This document shows, piece by piece, positions 1 to 10,595 of a stretch of 64,000 bases of DNA. The position numbers were made by a program, and so were the translations under genes. Source of the stretch: Trichostrongylus colubriformis (Eukaryota > Nematoda > Chromadorea > Rhabditida > Trichostrongylidae); assembly GCA_963978905.1 (NCBI GenBank), contig OZ022261.1:8929992-8993991 (forward strand), read 5' to 3'. The stretch's first letter is position 1. Each line of letters begins with the position of its first letter. The notes beneath the pieces were generated by a model. The model was not told where the DNA came from. It did no database searches and saw only the letters and a list, made by a program, of their open reading frames with translations.

Positions 1-804
1 GCTCAAAGTTGTTGTGAGATTTCGTGGAACTTCTACTTTCTTCGCTCCTTCGACATGACTTTCGGGACTTTTGCAAATTTTGCGTATATAAAATAGGTCA
101 GGACGATTCTCCCAAGCGCTGTTAATTTTCCAAATACTCGGCGGCGCAAGGAAAATGATGGAAATTCATGGAACATTTCGAAATCTCTATTTCTTAATAC
201 CATCAGTGTATCATCAGCATCTCCTCCAGAGACATGGGCTTGGGCCCTCGGAATGAAGTTTGACCTAGGCCCTCGTCTATGACATGGATCCCAAAAAGAC
301 TATGCAAGCTCGTGAACATCCATCGAAAAAGAATTGTCAGACCAAAAATCGACTCAACAGCTTCCATTATGATAAGTAAAAAGAAAGTCGCTTCTTGCCC
401 TCCATTAGCATCTCACGTTAGACGACCAGATTTTTTTGACAGATGCCACTTGCTAGAATTTTCACTGAGAATGACTTTGCAAAAAAATAAGCTTTTTTGG
501 GCTTTGGAATTAATGAGTAGTAGATGCGATGTGAGATGTTTCTGTGTTTATTTTACTTACTCCACAACGAAAGCTGAGCACAGAACTTGAAATACTGGCT
601 TCAGAATGTCCTTTGAGGGAAGCCTTTGAGATAAATCTGAAGCATCCAATTTTATCCCTAAACTGAGAACCAGCCCCATGCATGCCATATCATGCCATCT
701 CACAAAAATAATTCAGGCTTAATTGATAAAAGTTGAATGATAAAAGTGATAAAAGTATATTGAAGATTTTATTTTATTATTTTGTGACTTCTCGTGTTAC
801 TTAC
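1..804. other. no supported gene
   Basis: I see no recognisable gene or repeat here. A plus-strand open frame at 279-590 has no splice or homology support. If the receptor gene at 1437-3546 continues, its later exons would lie here or beyond the left edge, but none with TM4-TM7 character was found. Confidence 0.5.
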
Positions 805-1005
805 TTCAAGCAAAAGTCCACCGGCATCGCAAAAACCAAATGAGATGGTGTAAAAAATGTTTCCAAATGGTGACAAATTAATGTTGAAACAATACCGATG
901 CCCAAAATTCATGTTCTCGAGCACATCGTGGATTCGCTTAAGAAGGACAGGTACATGTAGGCACCCCATTTTCTTTTTAAGATATATTGTTAGTTCGTAT
1001 GCCTC
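805..1005 (-). CDS. putative internal exon, unknown protein
   Basis: An open 67-codon segment on the minus strand runs from a possible acceptor (CAGTAG, weak pyrimidine tract) to a canonical donor GTAAGT just below 805, phase 0 at both ends. Short excerpts are LKRIHDVLENMNFGHRYCF and NIFYTISFGFCDAGG. I do not recognise a family. The exon follows the receptor exon at 1437 on the same strand and in compatible phase (0 to 0), but its sequence does not look like the intracellular loop 2 or TM4 expected after the DR motif. It is either another gene or a sign that the receptor copy is broken. The strong donor is the best evidence; the acceptor is the weak point. Confidence 0.35.
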
Positions 1006-1436
1006 CTACTGAGCTTCCCGTCAAGTTCTTCATCGACTCCTTCTGCGCGAAGAGGAAGACTTTCTTGTTTGTAAAGTGAGCCTTACATTCGAACAGAACA
1101 AGAGTTCAACAACGATGCGAAACTCTAGAACTATATTCAAAAACTTGAAAATACGTAAAAAAAATTGAGGAAGCTGTATTTATACTGTTTGCGCAAAACG
1201 TTTTCGAGACTTTTGCTTTATCCCATTTTTGAAATAAAATTTCACAGTCTCTTGTCATTGTTGGACACTGAAATCATTATGTTTCTTTGGAAGAGTAAAT
1301 TGTTACGAATAAGAGTTGATTAATGTTTCATAGAAAGGATATCACTATGTTAAATGATATTGTTATAGCTGCTTAGACCATTTTTGGCAGAGCAGATCTG
1401 GACAATAATTTTTTTCTGGACATGATAAAATCCTAC

Positions 1437-3546
1437 CAAATTCAAAATGCGATCCAGAGCAATAGCACATATAGAGTAGAGACTGACAGTTGATAGAGTA
1501 AAATCCGTCACTTGCCATGCATCGCATAACCACGGTAATGGGAAACGCCAAGAAGAGCTGAAAAACATTGAATAATGAATGCTGTTGTGAATTGGAAATG
1601 TATTCAAAAAATGAATTGAAACACCGAAATACACAAGTTCAGTTCAAGTGACACTCGGGTCAGACATGGGCTAGCTGCAGTCAATGAGGTCGCTTTGTAA
1701 CCCCGAATGGGATAGACATGAGAACGGCGGGCAGGTACATAGATTGGGTTCCATTTAAACCACAAAAGCCTTGTCCCCTTTTACGGCCCGAGCCTGGCTA
1801 GATACCTGATCTGTCAGTGGTAAAACTAAGGCAGATCATGATAATGCTAAATATAGGCATGAATAATGATGTTGCGAATCCTCTCGCTAAATTCCAACCA
1901 AAAGTATAAGACATAGTCTTGACATTTGAAATTTGGAGTGATGAAAATGTTGATTTCGCCGTTTCCAGAACAGTATATTCAGGCCAGCACGTAACTCCAA
2001 TGCCCTGACCTAATCAGATGAGTTGCACGTAACTTATGGATTCCGCTTTCGTGCAAGCCATTTGCATACAAAGAGGCATTTAAAAGTATCTACGTTTTTG
2101 AGTAGAGTAGGGATGCACGATGCATAACTGAGGCTCCAGTGTTCTCCTTTTATTTTATCCCTCATTACATCGATTCTTGATTTTCGGCTCCAGTGGGATA
2201 AAATTTTGAATAGGTTAGCGCAGAGGATGAAAGTCTTCATTGAGTTGGTTCATGGTGTCCAGGTAAGTTGGTAGTTTCCAATAATGAAAGATAAAAAAGC
2301 AGCAGTGATCATCAACTATCTTGCTCGAGCCTTTGTGAAGGTTTGGACGCTCTCGTAATTCTGGAAGGGTGTCACATACATGGCGCTTCTTCTTTTTGTT
2401 CTCTACCCTACACGTGAAATGAAAGTTTCATATGGGCGAATCTTGGGTGTGCCCCTTATGTACGTCAGGATTTCCACCACGGCACGCAGCGTGCGACGCG
2501 ATGCGTACGCGTACGAACTGTTGCTTCGATATAATTAGGTCCTAAAGCGAGTGCACAGCGGTGCCAGGAGGGTCGGGTGTGTAGTTGCCACGTAATCGTC
2601 TCAAGACCCCATTATGTCTGCTCTCCTAACTCGCATACATCACGTCGTACGTGACACATCGTGGTGCGAAATCTTAACGTAAGGGCACACATCCATGCTC
2701 CGTAGTCTGACCACTGCTTGCTCGGGGTAAGATCAGAGGTTAGGAATAAAGAGTTTTTATACCTTCGACCACGGGTCGTATACCTATGTGTGAGCCTGGA
2801 AGATTTATCATGAGAAGATGCTTTTCTACTAGTTAACGCTCAGTAAGACGTGCTATACCACATCATATCTTAGTTCCCCTCAAAAAGCAGTTTTCGACCA
2901 CTTTCTCCAGCTGTTCCATTCCTAATGAAAGTGCACTGCAAAGTAACGTATGCTTCTAACCCTATTTCCTGCACTAGCCAATTGCTCACGAAATTGCACA
3001 TGAATGCACTTAGCCACTCGAGTAGCCGGCTATTTTGTGAGCTCATTTGTAGTACTGATATCCGACGTTCTGAAGGAACAACATACAACTTTCCTGACCA
3101 TTTCAATTTTCACTCATTTGTAATTTTATCTAGTTTTTACAATGGATGTCAGCTAACATGCAGCGTTGCCGCTTATTAAATCACACTTGATTAAAAGAAA
3201 ACTTCTCGAGGAGAAATTTTCCAGGAACAACTTACCTTGACACTAATAGAATATACGCCAGCAACAGCAACAATGTCAAACCAACGAACAAATCCGCAAT
3301 AGTTAGACTAATAATAAATAGATTTGATATGGATCCCCGTCGACGACATCTGATCAGAAGAGTCGCTGTGACAAGATTCGAGAATACTGTGAATAAAGAT
3401 GACAGAAGGAAGGCTGTCATTAGAAATATTGAGGTCGAGCTACGTAAACCTCCGATACCCTGAAACGAATCAAATTGGAGTGAATCATTCAGTGAAGCGC
3501 TACTGGATAAATAGTGCATGCTGAGTGCATCTGTAGTATACGCCAT
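1437..3546 (-). CDS. aminergic-like class A GPCR, partial (TM1-TM3)
   Basis: Two minus-strand exons encode the first three helices of a rhodopsin-family receptor. Exon 1 (3236 up to 3459 or 3546) carries TM1 with the conserved Asn (SNLVTATLLI) and TM2 with the LxxxD Asp (SLTIADLFVG). Its donor AAG|GTAAGT sits at 3236. Exon 2 (1437-1557) starts after TTTTTCAG. The phase-2 join restores an extracellular loop 1 with the conserved Trp (SWRF), then TM3 with the disulphide Cys, an Asp seven residues later (WQVTDFTL, the amine-binding position 3.32), and a DR pair 24 residues after the Cys (ALDRILNL, so DRI rather than DRY). It probably senses a biogenic amine at the plasma membrane; the exact subtype is not claimed. 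The ATG at 3546 could be the start, or TTTCAG at 3460-3462 could be an acceptor with the start upstream. Intron 1 contains a MITE (2445-2692). TM4-TM7 are not found in the window. Confidence 0.8.
2034..2275. other. ambiguous coding signals in receptor intron
   Basis: Inside receptor intron 1 there is a 68-codon minus-strand frame (2034-2240) beginning MKTFILCANLFK. On the plus strand, an open segment ends at a canonical CAG|GTAAGT donor near 2263. Both cannot be real exons across the same bases, and neither shows homology. Confidence 0.15.
2445..2692. mobile_element. MITE family C, copy C1 (diverged)
   Basis: About 248 bp bounded by GGGTGTGCCCCTTATG on the left and its degraded complement (AACGTAAGGGCACAC) on the right, matching the ends of copies at 3649, 16859, 27928 and 60351. 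It is the most diverged full-length copy, and no clear target duplication remains. It lies in the receptor intron. Confidence 0.65.
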
Positions 3547-3648
3547 GCACTTCTACCACTTATCTCTTTTCAAGTAATTACATTATGTTCTCCTGAGGTC
3601 TACTTATAGTTAATAATTAGTAGATGACACCTAGATGTCATCCTAGTG

Positions 3649-3886
3649 GGGTGTGAACCGTTATGTCAGGACTTCGCACTGCGGCATGTCGCAAGCGAAG
3701 CAATGCGGACGAGCTAAAGGCGCCATGTTGTTGGGTTTCGAAGCGATTACAAGTCAACTGCATATCGCGCCTATAATTAGCGCGTAATCGGTCTAAGACC
3801 CAAAGACCGCGACGCGCATAGCTCGCACACATTGCGTCGCACGCCTCTCGTCGTCGTGCGAAATCCTGACATAAGGGCACACACCC
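3649..3886. mobile_element. MITE family C, copy C2
   Basis: A 238-bp element with terminal inverted repeats (GGGTGTG... and ...CCTGACATAAGGGCACACACCC). The flanks ATCCTAGTG (3640-3648) and ATCCAAGTG (3887-3895) form a 9-bp target duplication with one mismatch. TIRs plus 9-bp duplications are typical of Mutator-like elements. No transposase is encoded. Confidence 0.8.
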
Positions 3887-4308
3887 ATCCAAGTGTCATC
3901 CTCCCTCTGCCATGTGCTATATTCATACAAATGCTTCGATACCTTACATAAGCCGTCGTGTACACTCCAGCAGTTGTATCTCCAATAATTCACATCTTCC
4001 TCACTACCACTCCTAAGCTTCTTATATGGAAGCCGCTTTTAGTAGAAACTAATCGCGATCCAGATGTATTATAATTCTACCCGTTTTAGAAACGTGATTT
4101 CCGGTGATTCAATGGAGAGCTACAAAGGTGGACGTCTGGCATTCACGGTCAAAGTTTCTAGTTGCAGAATTAACACAGACTTCATAAAGAATCGATCGAA
4201 TATTTCATACTAAAGTTAAAAACAGGTGATATATTATAACCATGCAGAAAATCAGTGGCAGAGACTCTCCGGCAAAAGCGTGTGCGATATGAAGCTTCCA
4301 AGTTACTA

Positions 4309-5003
4309 CAGGGGTTACCAAAGAATAGATTTTTACTTCCGTTTTCAACCCCACATTAGTCAAACTCCAGAATTCTCACAAGGTATTCCCATCCCCAAAT
4401 TTGGGAGCACACCTCACATTATAAGCTAACTCCGTAATAGCCTTCCGCATGAACAAGATCGGGAGCTCGTTCCGAGTGAACAAGATGTGTCACCTCAACT
4501 GGGCAAAACCCGAAGTTTCGTCGCCCTCGTTCACAACCTTGCTAAACTCCGTTCACTCTCGGTACCCCAGATGATTCATTTCGGGTGATCATTCCGTTTT
4601 TAGGGTTCCCAGCGCCCTTTGTTTCAAAGAACCAGAACGTGTCGCTACCACTGAAACCCTTACGGAGGCAGGTCTGAGGCATGAAAAATGATGCTTCGGA
4701 TCATAGCGGCATTGTCCGAGCAGCAAAGGTTCTGTGACTCTCACGAACTAAAGGGCCGATCCTTAGGAAGCTTCTCACAAAAGATCTTCTACGGGACCGG
4801 GCCTCACTGTTTTAAGCGCGCCTTGATACCGTAGGTGCTCTGAAGCCCGACTGCGCCGACTAAAAGCTCCGTATTTTAAATAAGGTGAAAGTAGTGAGTC
4901 TCTGCTTGCTCCTGTTTCTAAAGAAACATTTCGGGAATATTTTGCTCAATACTTTTATCTCTTTCGTTTCCCTGTGTTTTGGACACTCTGAAGGCCTGTT
5001 CTG
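4309..5003 (+). mobile_element. repeat family F, copy F1
   Basis: Starts with TA|CAGGGGTTACCAAAGAATAG and is colinear over about 690 bp with the 55313-56032 copy (shared blocks near 4380-4560, 4620-4740 and 4870-4990). The right inverted end is not recognisable, so that boundary is approximate. It is non-coding: the open frames inside (4226-4429, 4885-5067) are not conserved in the other copy. Confidence 0.65.
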
Positions 5004-5797
5004 CGTCTGGATAACCCACAACTTTAGGCCGACTCATATTATGACAACATTACTTCGATCTCTGTAAAGAACGTTCAACGGTAGTGGTTTTGTCCCAATC
5101 CTGAGTTGACAAATTTTGAAGTGTTTTTCAAACTACGCTAGTGCCTGAATAGAGTTATCAAGGCTGTTTTCGTGTTTGAAATATGTAGGAAGTAGATTTT
5201 CTTGCTTCCTAACTAAGGTTTGTTATCTGTTGTTGTCTAATCGAAGATTCTACCCGTCCTTCCGGGTCTATGTTGCCCTGAGTCATATTGCAGTGAAGTA
5301 CATATACATTATAGTAAAATATACCTGTATTAGAAATAAGTACCCAATTTCGTTTAAAATACCAATTAAAACGCTATCAGACTTTGACTCATACTACTGC
5401 TTGACCACAGAATCACTGCATGGAAATGATATCGCTTCAATAGTCCTGATACATTTTCGGGAACCAGAGCCGAAGTAACACTCAAATGCGTTTTCAGCAT
5501 ATTAATATCATTAGATCAATATTATTCAATATTTATGTTACTATTTTAGTATTGTATATTTCACGTACTTTATCACTATGTGTTTTATAGAGTATTGAGA
5601 TTGAACCTCAAACATTTTCCCTAATGAGCACTTACTGAATGACTAATAAGTTTTGAAAAGCTCCCTATTGTCTATGCTTCATTATTTACAGTTGTTTGTC
5701 AACGGTAGATTTTAATTCTCTAGATATTCAGCTGGTGGTCTAGCAAAATTTCACAGCAGTTTATTGCAAAATTATTATATTTTGAAAAACATTCTAA
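5004..5797. other. no supported feature
   Basis: AT-rich sequence with no gene or recognisable repeat. A 100-codon plus-strand frame at 5176-5478 lacks splice or homology support. Confidence 0.4.
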
Positions 5798-6000
5798 TTA
5801 TCCGCCGTTGGTGTAAGCGTTTCTGTGATCGGAATCTGGGAACCCACCCAAACCTTCATTAAAGCTGAGAATTGTAAAAGAACGGAATTCAATTAGGTAC
5901 GCATCAAAAATATCCCACCTGTAACACATTGTCATAATTTCGTTCCAAATTCGATGACGTGGCAATGAATCGCATTCGTTGAGGTTTTCACACCCAAAAT
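5798..6000 (-). CDS. putative terminal exon, unknown protein
   Basis: Minus-strand segment opening after a good acceptor (TTTTATCAG at 6001-6009) and staying open for 66 codons to a TAA at 5798-5800. Excerpts: FGCENLNECDSLPRHRIW and NEGLGGFPDSDH. It contains three Cys and two Trp. I do not recognise the family. An open run this long after a good acceptor can arise by chance, so this is a candidate only. No upstream partner exon could be joined. Confidence 0.3.
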
Positions 6001-6003
6001 CTG

Positions 6004-7600
6004 ATAAAACAATCTACGATAAATGACAATGGCGAATTAAATGAAAATATATGAATTCATCGACTCTCGTGAAGACAAGCCAAAGTTGTCAACTTAAAGA
6101 AACATAAGCATTTAGAAGCGAATATCCTGGCACAATTTGCGAAGGAAGAATGTGGGCGGAGTCGGTCTACACCATCACTCAGCCGTAATGAAAACCAGTG
6201 GTGAGCAGCAGGGAAAAGACAGGAAGGCTTCAAAACAGGAAAATCCAAACGGAGCCTTCTTCAGCATGATTCTGATGTCTTAAATATCATAGTGTGCTCA
6301 GAATGGCGCAAATCGCCTTTAGCGGTGCGTCATTGCGGAAAATCCTGCGAGGCTGACACCGCTCGTGTACACCTGAACAAGAGTAGACTCATTTACTAGA
6401 TGTATAATTCGAACCGCTCTCGTCGGAGCTGAACCTTTCCTTTTCCGGCTGCACCACAAAGCTCAATTAGGTACTGCAGAGTCCCCAGATGAGTACCCCA
6501 TTTATTGTGACACCATATCAGGATTGTTGAGCTGTCACAGGAGGAACCGTGTTATAAATGTAGCAGACGCGATAAGTAGTAGTAAGTGTACAGAAGGAAG
6601 TATGTCCCTCTTCCCACCACAGTACCCCGTCGAAAACGTGCTTTCGCCCCCTCTCATTCACTTGCAGGGTGATGCAGACGGCGTGATCAGGCGGCCGAGT
6701 GGTGACTGCCGCTCTGTCCTCCATGGCTACTTTACCGGTGGCACCAATCCGTAAAGCCGAGCACCACGGCGAAGCCACGATATAGAGCCTGAGACGTGTC
6801 CTTCAACACGAACAGCCCTTCATCTCTTCGAAATCATCGCTCCACATTCTCAAAAAGCATGTCTCCCCTATTTTCACCATCCCTATTACCAGTAGTGGTG
6901 CTTTTAGGTCCCTGAGTAGAGGGTGTGTCATGCAATCCGCGATAAAAGTGGCGCTCTAAGCGCCTTAACAAGGCTTTACGGAAGTCACGTACGCAGCTTT
7001 CTACCACAAGAAGGCGCGGGCAACATAAGCTGTCTCGCCTCGAAAATCCGCGTGCTCAGTGATGTGATTCGCTACAGAACTCGTCCATGGAAAGATCAAA
7101 GATGAAAGTACGGAGCCCATTTTTTCAAAGGAATTTTGGTAAAATTTTTCTGCTTTTTACAGGGATGCTGAGTTATGGGCAAAAGCCGCTTTTTCTTCAT
7201 CTATGCTGCTAGCAATAAATGTTGCATATCTACTCTCGTATTCGATGCAGACCTAATTGTGGCATGTGGAGCTTTGAATGCTTACCATGGTCCTCAGTTA
7301 GCACCTCACATGCTGAGAAATGAAACAGAAAAGAAAAAACGAAAACCCTCGAAAATGTGCCAAAGATGAGGAGCAGGAGACCTGACACATGAGCAAATTT
7401 CACCAGGAATCAGTTTATGGTAAAGAGTTGCAACGAGGTTTCCATCTCCTGTTACATACTAGGATTTATAGAAAAGGGCATTCCAAACCGCGATTAGATA
7501 TGCATGATAAATTTAATATTACTGGTTCATAAAATATGTCCCACGGTCTCTCCCAGAGCGAGGGCTGTCTACGTGGTAAAACTCTTCGGAACCTGTAGAA
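6004..7600. other. no firmly supported gene; SINE-tail remnant
   Basis: Several overlapping 60-86-codon frames occur on both strands (6518-6778 among them) without splice or homology support. At about 7150-7192 the sequence GGGATGCTGAGTTATGGGCA matches the tail of the tRNA-derived repeat at 22555. On the minus strand, 7290-7316 is a 27-nt segment between a good acceptor (TTTCTCAG) and donor (GTAAGC), too short to judge. Confidence 0.4.
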
Positions 7601-7609
7601 TGTAAGTGA

Positions 7610-7615
7610 AGATAA
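7610..7615 (+). promoter_or_regulatory. GATA-factor site upstream of sperm gene
   Basis: AGATAA lies 72 bp upstream of the ATG of the MSP-domain gene. In C. elegans, msp-class promoters depend on a GATA site at a similar short distance, bound by ELT-1. The site is visible; its use here is inference. Confidence 0.4.
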
Positions 7616-7687
7616 TGGTGCAATAGGAGTAGCCGGTCGGCATCTGTGATTCGCAAATGATGAAATCAGGATCACTTCGTCGTGAGC

Positions 7688-8014
7688 ATGCCACTAAGGG
7701 TCGAGCCCTTGGAATCCGCAGTAACGGCTGTTGGAGGCAAATCCATTCACCAACTCACCGGCAACATGGATCAGGGGATGATCTTCAAGATTCGAAGTAC
7801 TATTGATGAAGAATATCGTGTTCGTTCTGTCTTCGGATTCGTCGACCCGGCTGGAAATGCAAGCGTCGAAGTGACAAGACTGAGTGGGCCTCCAGAGGAC
7901 GACCGAATTGTGGTGCAGTTCGCACCCGCACCAAGGAACGCCACCGAAGCTAGGGAGGCATTTGGACAGTCCGGAGTGACCAGCATGTTCAACATCAATC
8001 TCAATGCAACCTAA
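7688..8014 (+). CDS. small MSP-domain sperm-type protein (SSP-like)
   Basis: A single-exon frame of 108 residues starting at ATG 7688 and ending at TAA 8012-8014. The sequence follows the short MSP-domain (SSP) family throughout: an N-terminal proline/glycine stretch (AVTAVGGKSIHQL), the strand MIFKIRST, then YRVRSVFGFVDPAG, EVTRLSGPPEDDRIVVQFAP, and a C-terminal NINLNAT. The family is about 107-110 residues, so the gene is full length and uninterrupted. Related nematode proteins are expressed in sperm, and the larger MSPs polymerise to drive amoeboid sperm movement; the exact role of SSP members is less clear. A short upstream GATA site and a polyA signal 10 bp after the stop support an active compact gene. 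The lack of introns is common in this family, though a retrocopy origin cannot be excluded. A mariner relic begins about 25 bp downstream. Confidence 0.88.
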   Translation: MPLRVEPLESAVTAVGGKSIHQLTGNMDQGMIFKIRSTIDEEYRVRSVFGFVDPAGNASVEVTRLSGPPEDDRIVVQFAPAPRNATEAREAFGQSGVTSMFNINLNAT

Positions 8015-8023
8015 GATGAGTTC

Positions 8024-8029
8024 AATAAA
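8024..8029 (+). terminator. polyA signal of SSP-like gene
   Basis: AATAAA 10 bp after the TAA of the MSP-domain gene, in the right position for 3' end cleavage. Confidence 0.7.
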
Positions 8030-8039
8030 CAATAACAAA

Positions 8040-8390
8040 AAATATCGGAGTGCAGCTTGAGCTCGCGGCCCAACGCGTCTCCATCAAGATCGGTCGGTCG
8101 TCCAGGGCGCTCATAATTGTTGGGGCTCGTATCTTCGTGTTTGAATAGAAACAGAACCCAATGGTGCCATCGGTAGCCGTGGTCAACACGAATGTAGCGC
8201 TGATCCTGACAGCAATGTCCGCGTGGTGCCACGGAAGATAGCTCGATCATCCATTTTTGAGATAATCTGGACTTGCGCATTGACGTGGACGCGTTGATAG
8301 GTATTGGACCGAGTTGCGAGAGCCTCCTACAGTGACCCACAGCCACACTCGAAATTTCCGAAAGCAAGTTTGGAAGAGCTAAAAAAGTAC
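8040..8390 (-). pseudogene. mariner-family transposase relic (N-terminal part)
   Basis: The minus-strand frame carries FLFKHEDTSPNNYERPGRPT and DLDGDALGRELKLHSD. This matches the mariner linker region in which a GDTSLEN-type stretch precedes a GRPT-DLDDDAL motif after the helix-turn-helix. The helix-turn-helix itself is degraded, and no catalytic core is present. It is a different, older subfamily from the adjoining mariner at 8393-9268. It ends at the SSP-like gene's 3' flank. Confidence 0.5.
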
Positions 8391-8392
8391 TA

Positions 8393-9268
8393 GGTTGTCC
8401 CAAAAGTCTTGTCATATTTTTTTCGATCATCACTTTTTATTTTTTTCGTCCAACAAATAATAATTAGGCAACAAAGTATTGACCATTGTTACCGGCAACC
8501 CTCTGCCACTTTATAGAAAAATCGTTGATTCCCTTCTCCCCCAGAACTCTGGGTTCTGAGAGTCGAAGAAGTCAGCGATCGCCTTCGCAAGCAAGTCATA
8601 ATCAACGAATTTTCTCTTGGCCAGGAAGGATTCAAGAGGATGGGTAAGGTGATAGCCCGAAGGGGCAATGTCTGGAGAGTATGGCGGGTGGGGCAGCACA
8701 TTCCAGCCGAGCCTCCATAGCTTGGCCCGGGTACTTTTCGCGAAATGGGAGCGGGCGTCGTCATGATGAAGGGTGACCACGGGCTTTTTCGGCACTTTTC
8801 TCGAACATCGACGGCGAGCTGCTGGAGCTGGTGGGTGCATACGGTAGCGGTGACTGTCTCGCCTTGTACCAGCACCTCGCGGAAAAGCATTCCTTCCGCG
8901 TCCCAGAACCAGCACAGTCCCAAGCGTGGTTTGTCTTTCATGTCCATCTCGCCTTTGCTGAAGCTGATGAACCAGCGGCGCACGGTCACGTAGCTCACAC
9001 ATCCCTTGCCCAATGCAGCGCTGATGTAGTGGCAAGCTTCCGTCGTTTTGGTGCCGCAAGACCGCTCATAATAGATGTTACCGCGAGTTGGGTGGGTATC
9101 GACAACGGGCATTGTAGCTCTCTCCACGGGATCTGGTGGGTCAATATATATTTTCCTAGAAAGCTTAGGGAACGTTCTACCATATTCCTGAACCGCCTGG
9201 ACCTGCCTCGAAGTGAACAAGAGTTACTGATTTTTCTGGGAAAATCTGACAAGACTTTTGGGACAACC
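8393..9268 (-). mobile_element. mariner element copy 1, internally deleted
   Basis: An 876-bp element bounded by perfect inverted repeats of at least 20 bp (GGTTGTCCCAAAAGTCTTGT) and flanked by TA dinucleotides (8391-8392, 9269-9270), the mariner target duplication. Its transposase remnant is on the minus strand. Intact mariners are about 1.3 kb; roughly 400 bp of the centre is missing. Well-preserved TIRs suggest it remained mobilisable in trans. Confidence 0.92.
8489..9220 (-). pseudogene. mariner transposase remnant
   Basis: Starts MFTSRQVQAVQEYGRTFP and includes the second helix-turn-helix (VTVRRWFISFSKGE). It then jumps from KPRLG directly to LCWFWDAEGMLFRE, so the segment with the first catalytic Asp is gone. 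The second and third acidic positions survive in a shifted frame (HDDARSHFA and PPYSPDIAPSGYHL). A frameshift separates the two parts. It cannot encode an active enzyme. The same deletion junction occurs in the copy at 61845-62738. Confidence 0.88.
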
Positions 9269-9270
9269 TA

Positions 9271-10180
9271 ATAATATGTGGAACACGTAATATTGATGAT
9301 CCAACGTAATGCTTCCGGATGAGGACTTACACTGGTTACTACGTTTGCAAGGGGATCATGAGTTGAAATTGCCACAAAATGCACAAAAGACCGGAAAAGG
9401 GTGTACTCGGATATGCGTCAGGACTGTCCAGCTAGACCACTGGTCACGCGAATCTCGCCCCTCGCGCACCAAATGCGTTTTTAGTTCCATTGTTGATTGG
9501 CCTCCTAGGGTAACCTAGTTGGACAGTTCTGATGCCAACCCGGTTCGATTCTTTCCGTAGTGAGCCTTTAATGAACGTCCTGAAGGTATGGAAGTTGCGG
9601 AAATACCGGCCTATGGGAGACGTGAAATGAGCTTTATACCAACGTGATTCGGGCTTGTGGAGGATTTTAAACAGGCGATGAGATAATTATGGCGCCGACA
9701 ATTTCAGTCTTTTTTTCGAAACTTTCGCTTTAGATGGGTTATATTGGATACACTAGGTTTTCAAGTGATCAAGCGGTGGTAGCAGCGAATCCGGTTACGT
9801 CATCGACACGCAAATGATAATTGTAAGAATTGAAAGAGATACACGTATCAAATCATATGAGTTGAAGCCTGAAATGGAATTATCTGACAGGACTCACCAA
9901 TGAGAATATAACGAAAACACAGCTCGGAGTGAAGTAAGGGGGAAGTAAAAATTTTATCAAAATTTCTCATGCCTCAATTAGTGAGCCTTAATACTTGCCT
10001 TGAATAGTACAACGACTACCCTCAATCTTCAAATTATTTTTTTCAGCTTATAGCCCGGCCCAATCATATGTCCGCGAAGCATCAGGTTAGCTGAAGGTAA
10101 AACCTAAATGTAAAATTTATGAGAACTATCTAATGTGAACAGCCGCAGAGGTATAAGCAGAGGCTATGCTCTCTTCCTCA
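9271..10180. other. no firmly supported gene
   Basis: A plus-strand frame from 9309 (MLPDEDLHWLLRLQGDH) begins just after the mariner, and a short open segment follows TTTAG at 9732. A 39-nt micro-exon candidate lies at 10047-10085 between TTTTTTTCAG and CAG|GTTAGC. None can be joined or identified. Confidence 0.3.
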
Positions 10181-10595
10181 CAGGAATCTTCCACGGAAAA
10201 ATGAATTTATTTAATACCCATACATTTGCGATGTATTTGCCTAATAAGAGCCGCATTCAAAGTTTCACGAAAAAAAAGTGAGAATTAGGCTGAAATACAG
10301 GTCCCACACTCTAGGCCGAGGGCCTCCCAGTGAAAGCCCGCCCCGCCGTCCGCCGCGGTCGGGATCGGAAATTGGGATAGTTTACGTAGTTTCTACAATG
10401 CGTCTCCGAACGCGGCGGACGACGGAGTGGGTACTTGCTAGGAGGCCCCGCCCACCATGTCGGGACTTTTTGGTGCTGTATCTTAGCCGGATTCACATTT
10501 TTCGCGTGAAACTTGGAACGCGGCGCACACTAGGCAAATGCAACAGATATATATGGATAACAGACGAACTCCTTTTCGTGGATAATTACTTTTAA
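10181..10595. mobile_element. MITE family D, copy D1
   Basis: Roughly 415 bp with ends related to AGGAATCTTCCACGGAAAAA on the left and the degraded complement on the right. The core is GC-rich (GAGGCCCCGCCCACC) with the conserved block CGCGTGAAACTTG and GGCAAATGCAACA. Colinear copies occur at 21869 and 25379. Overlapping reading frames are not conserved and are not genes. Confidence 0.7.
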
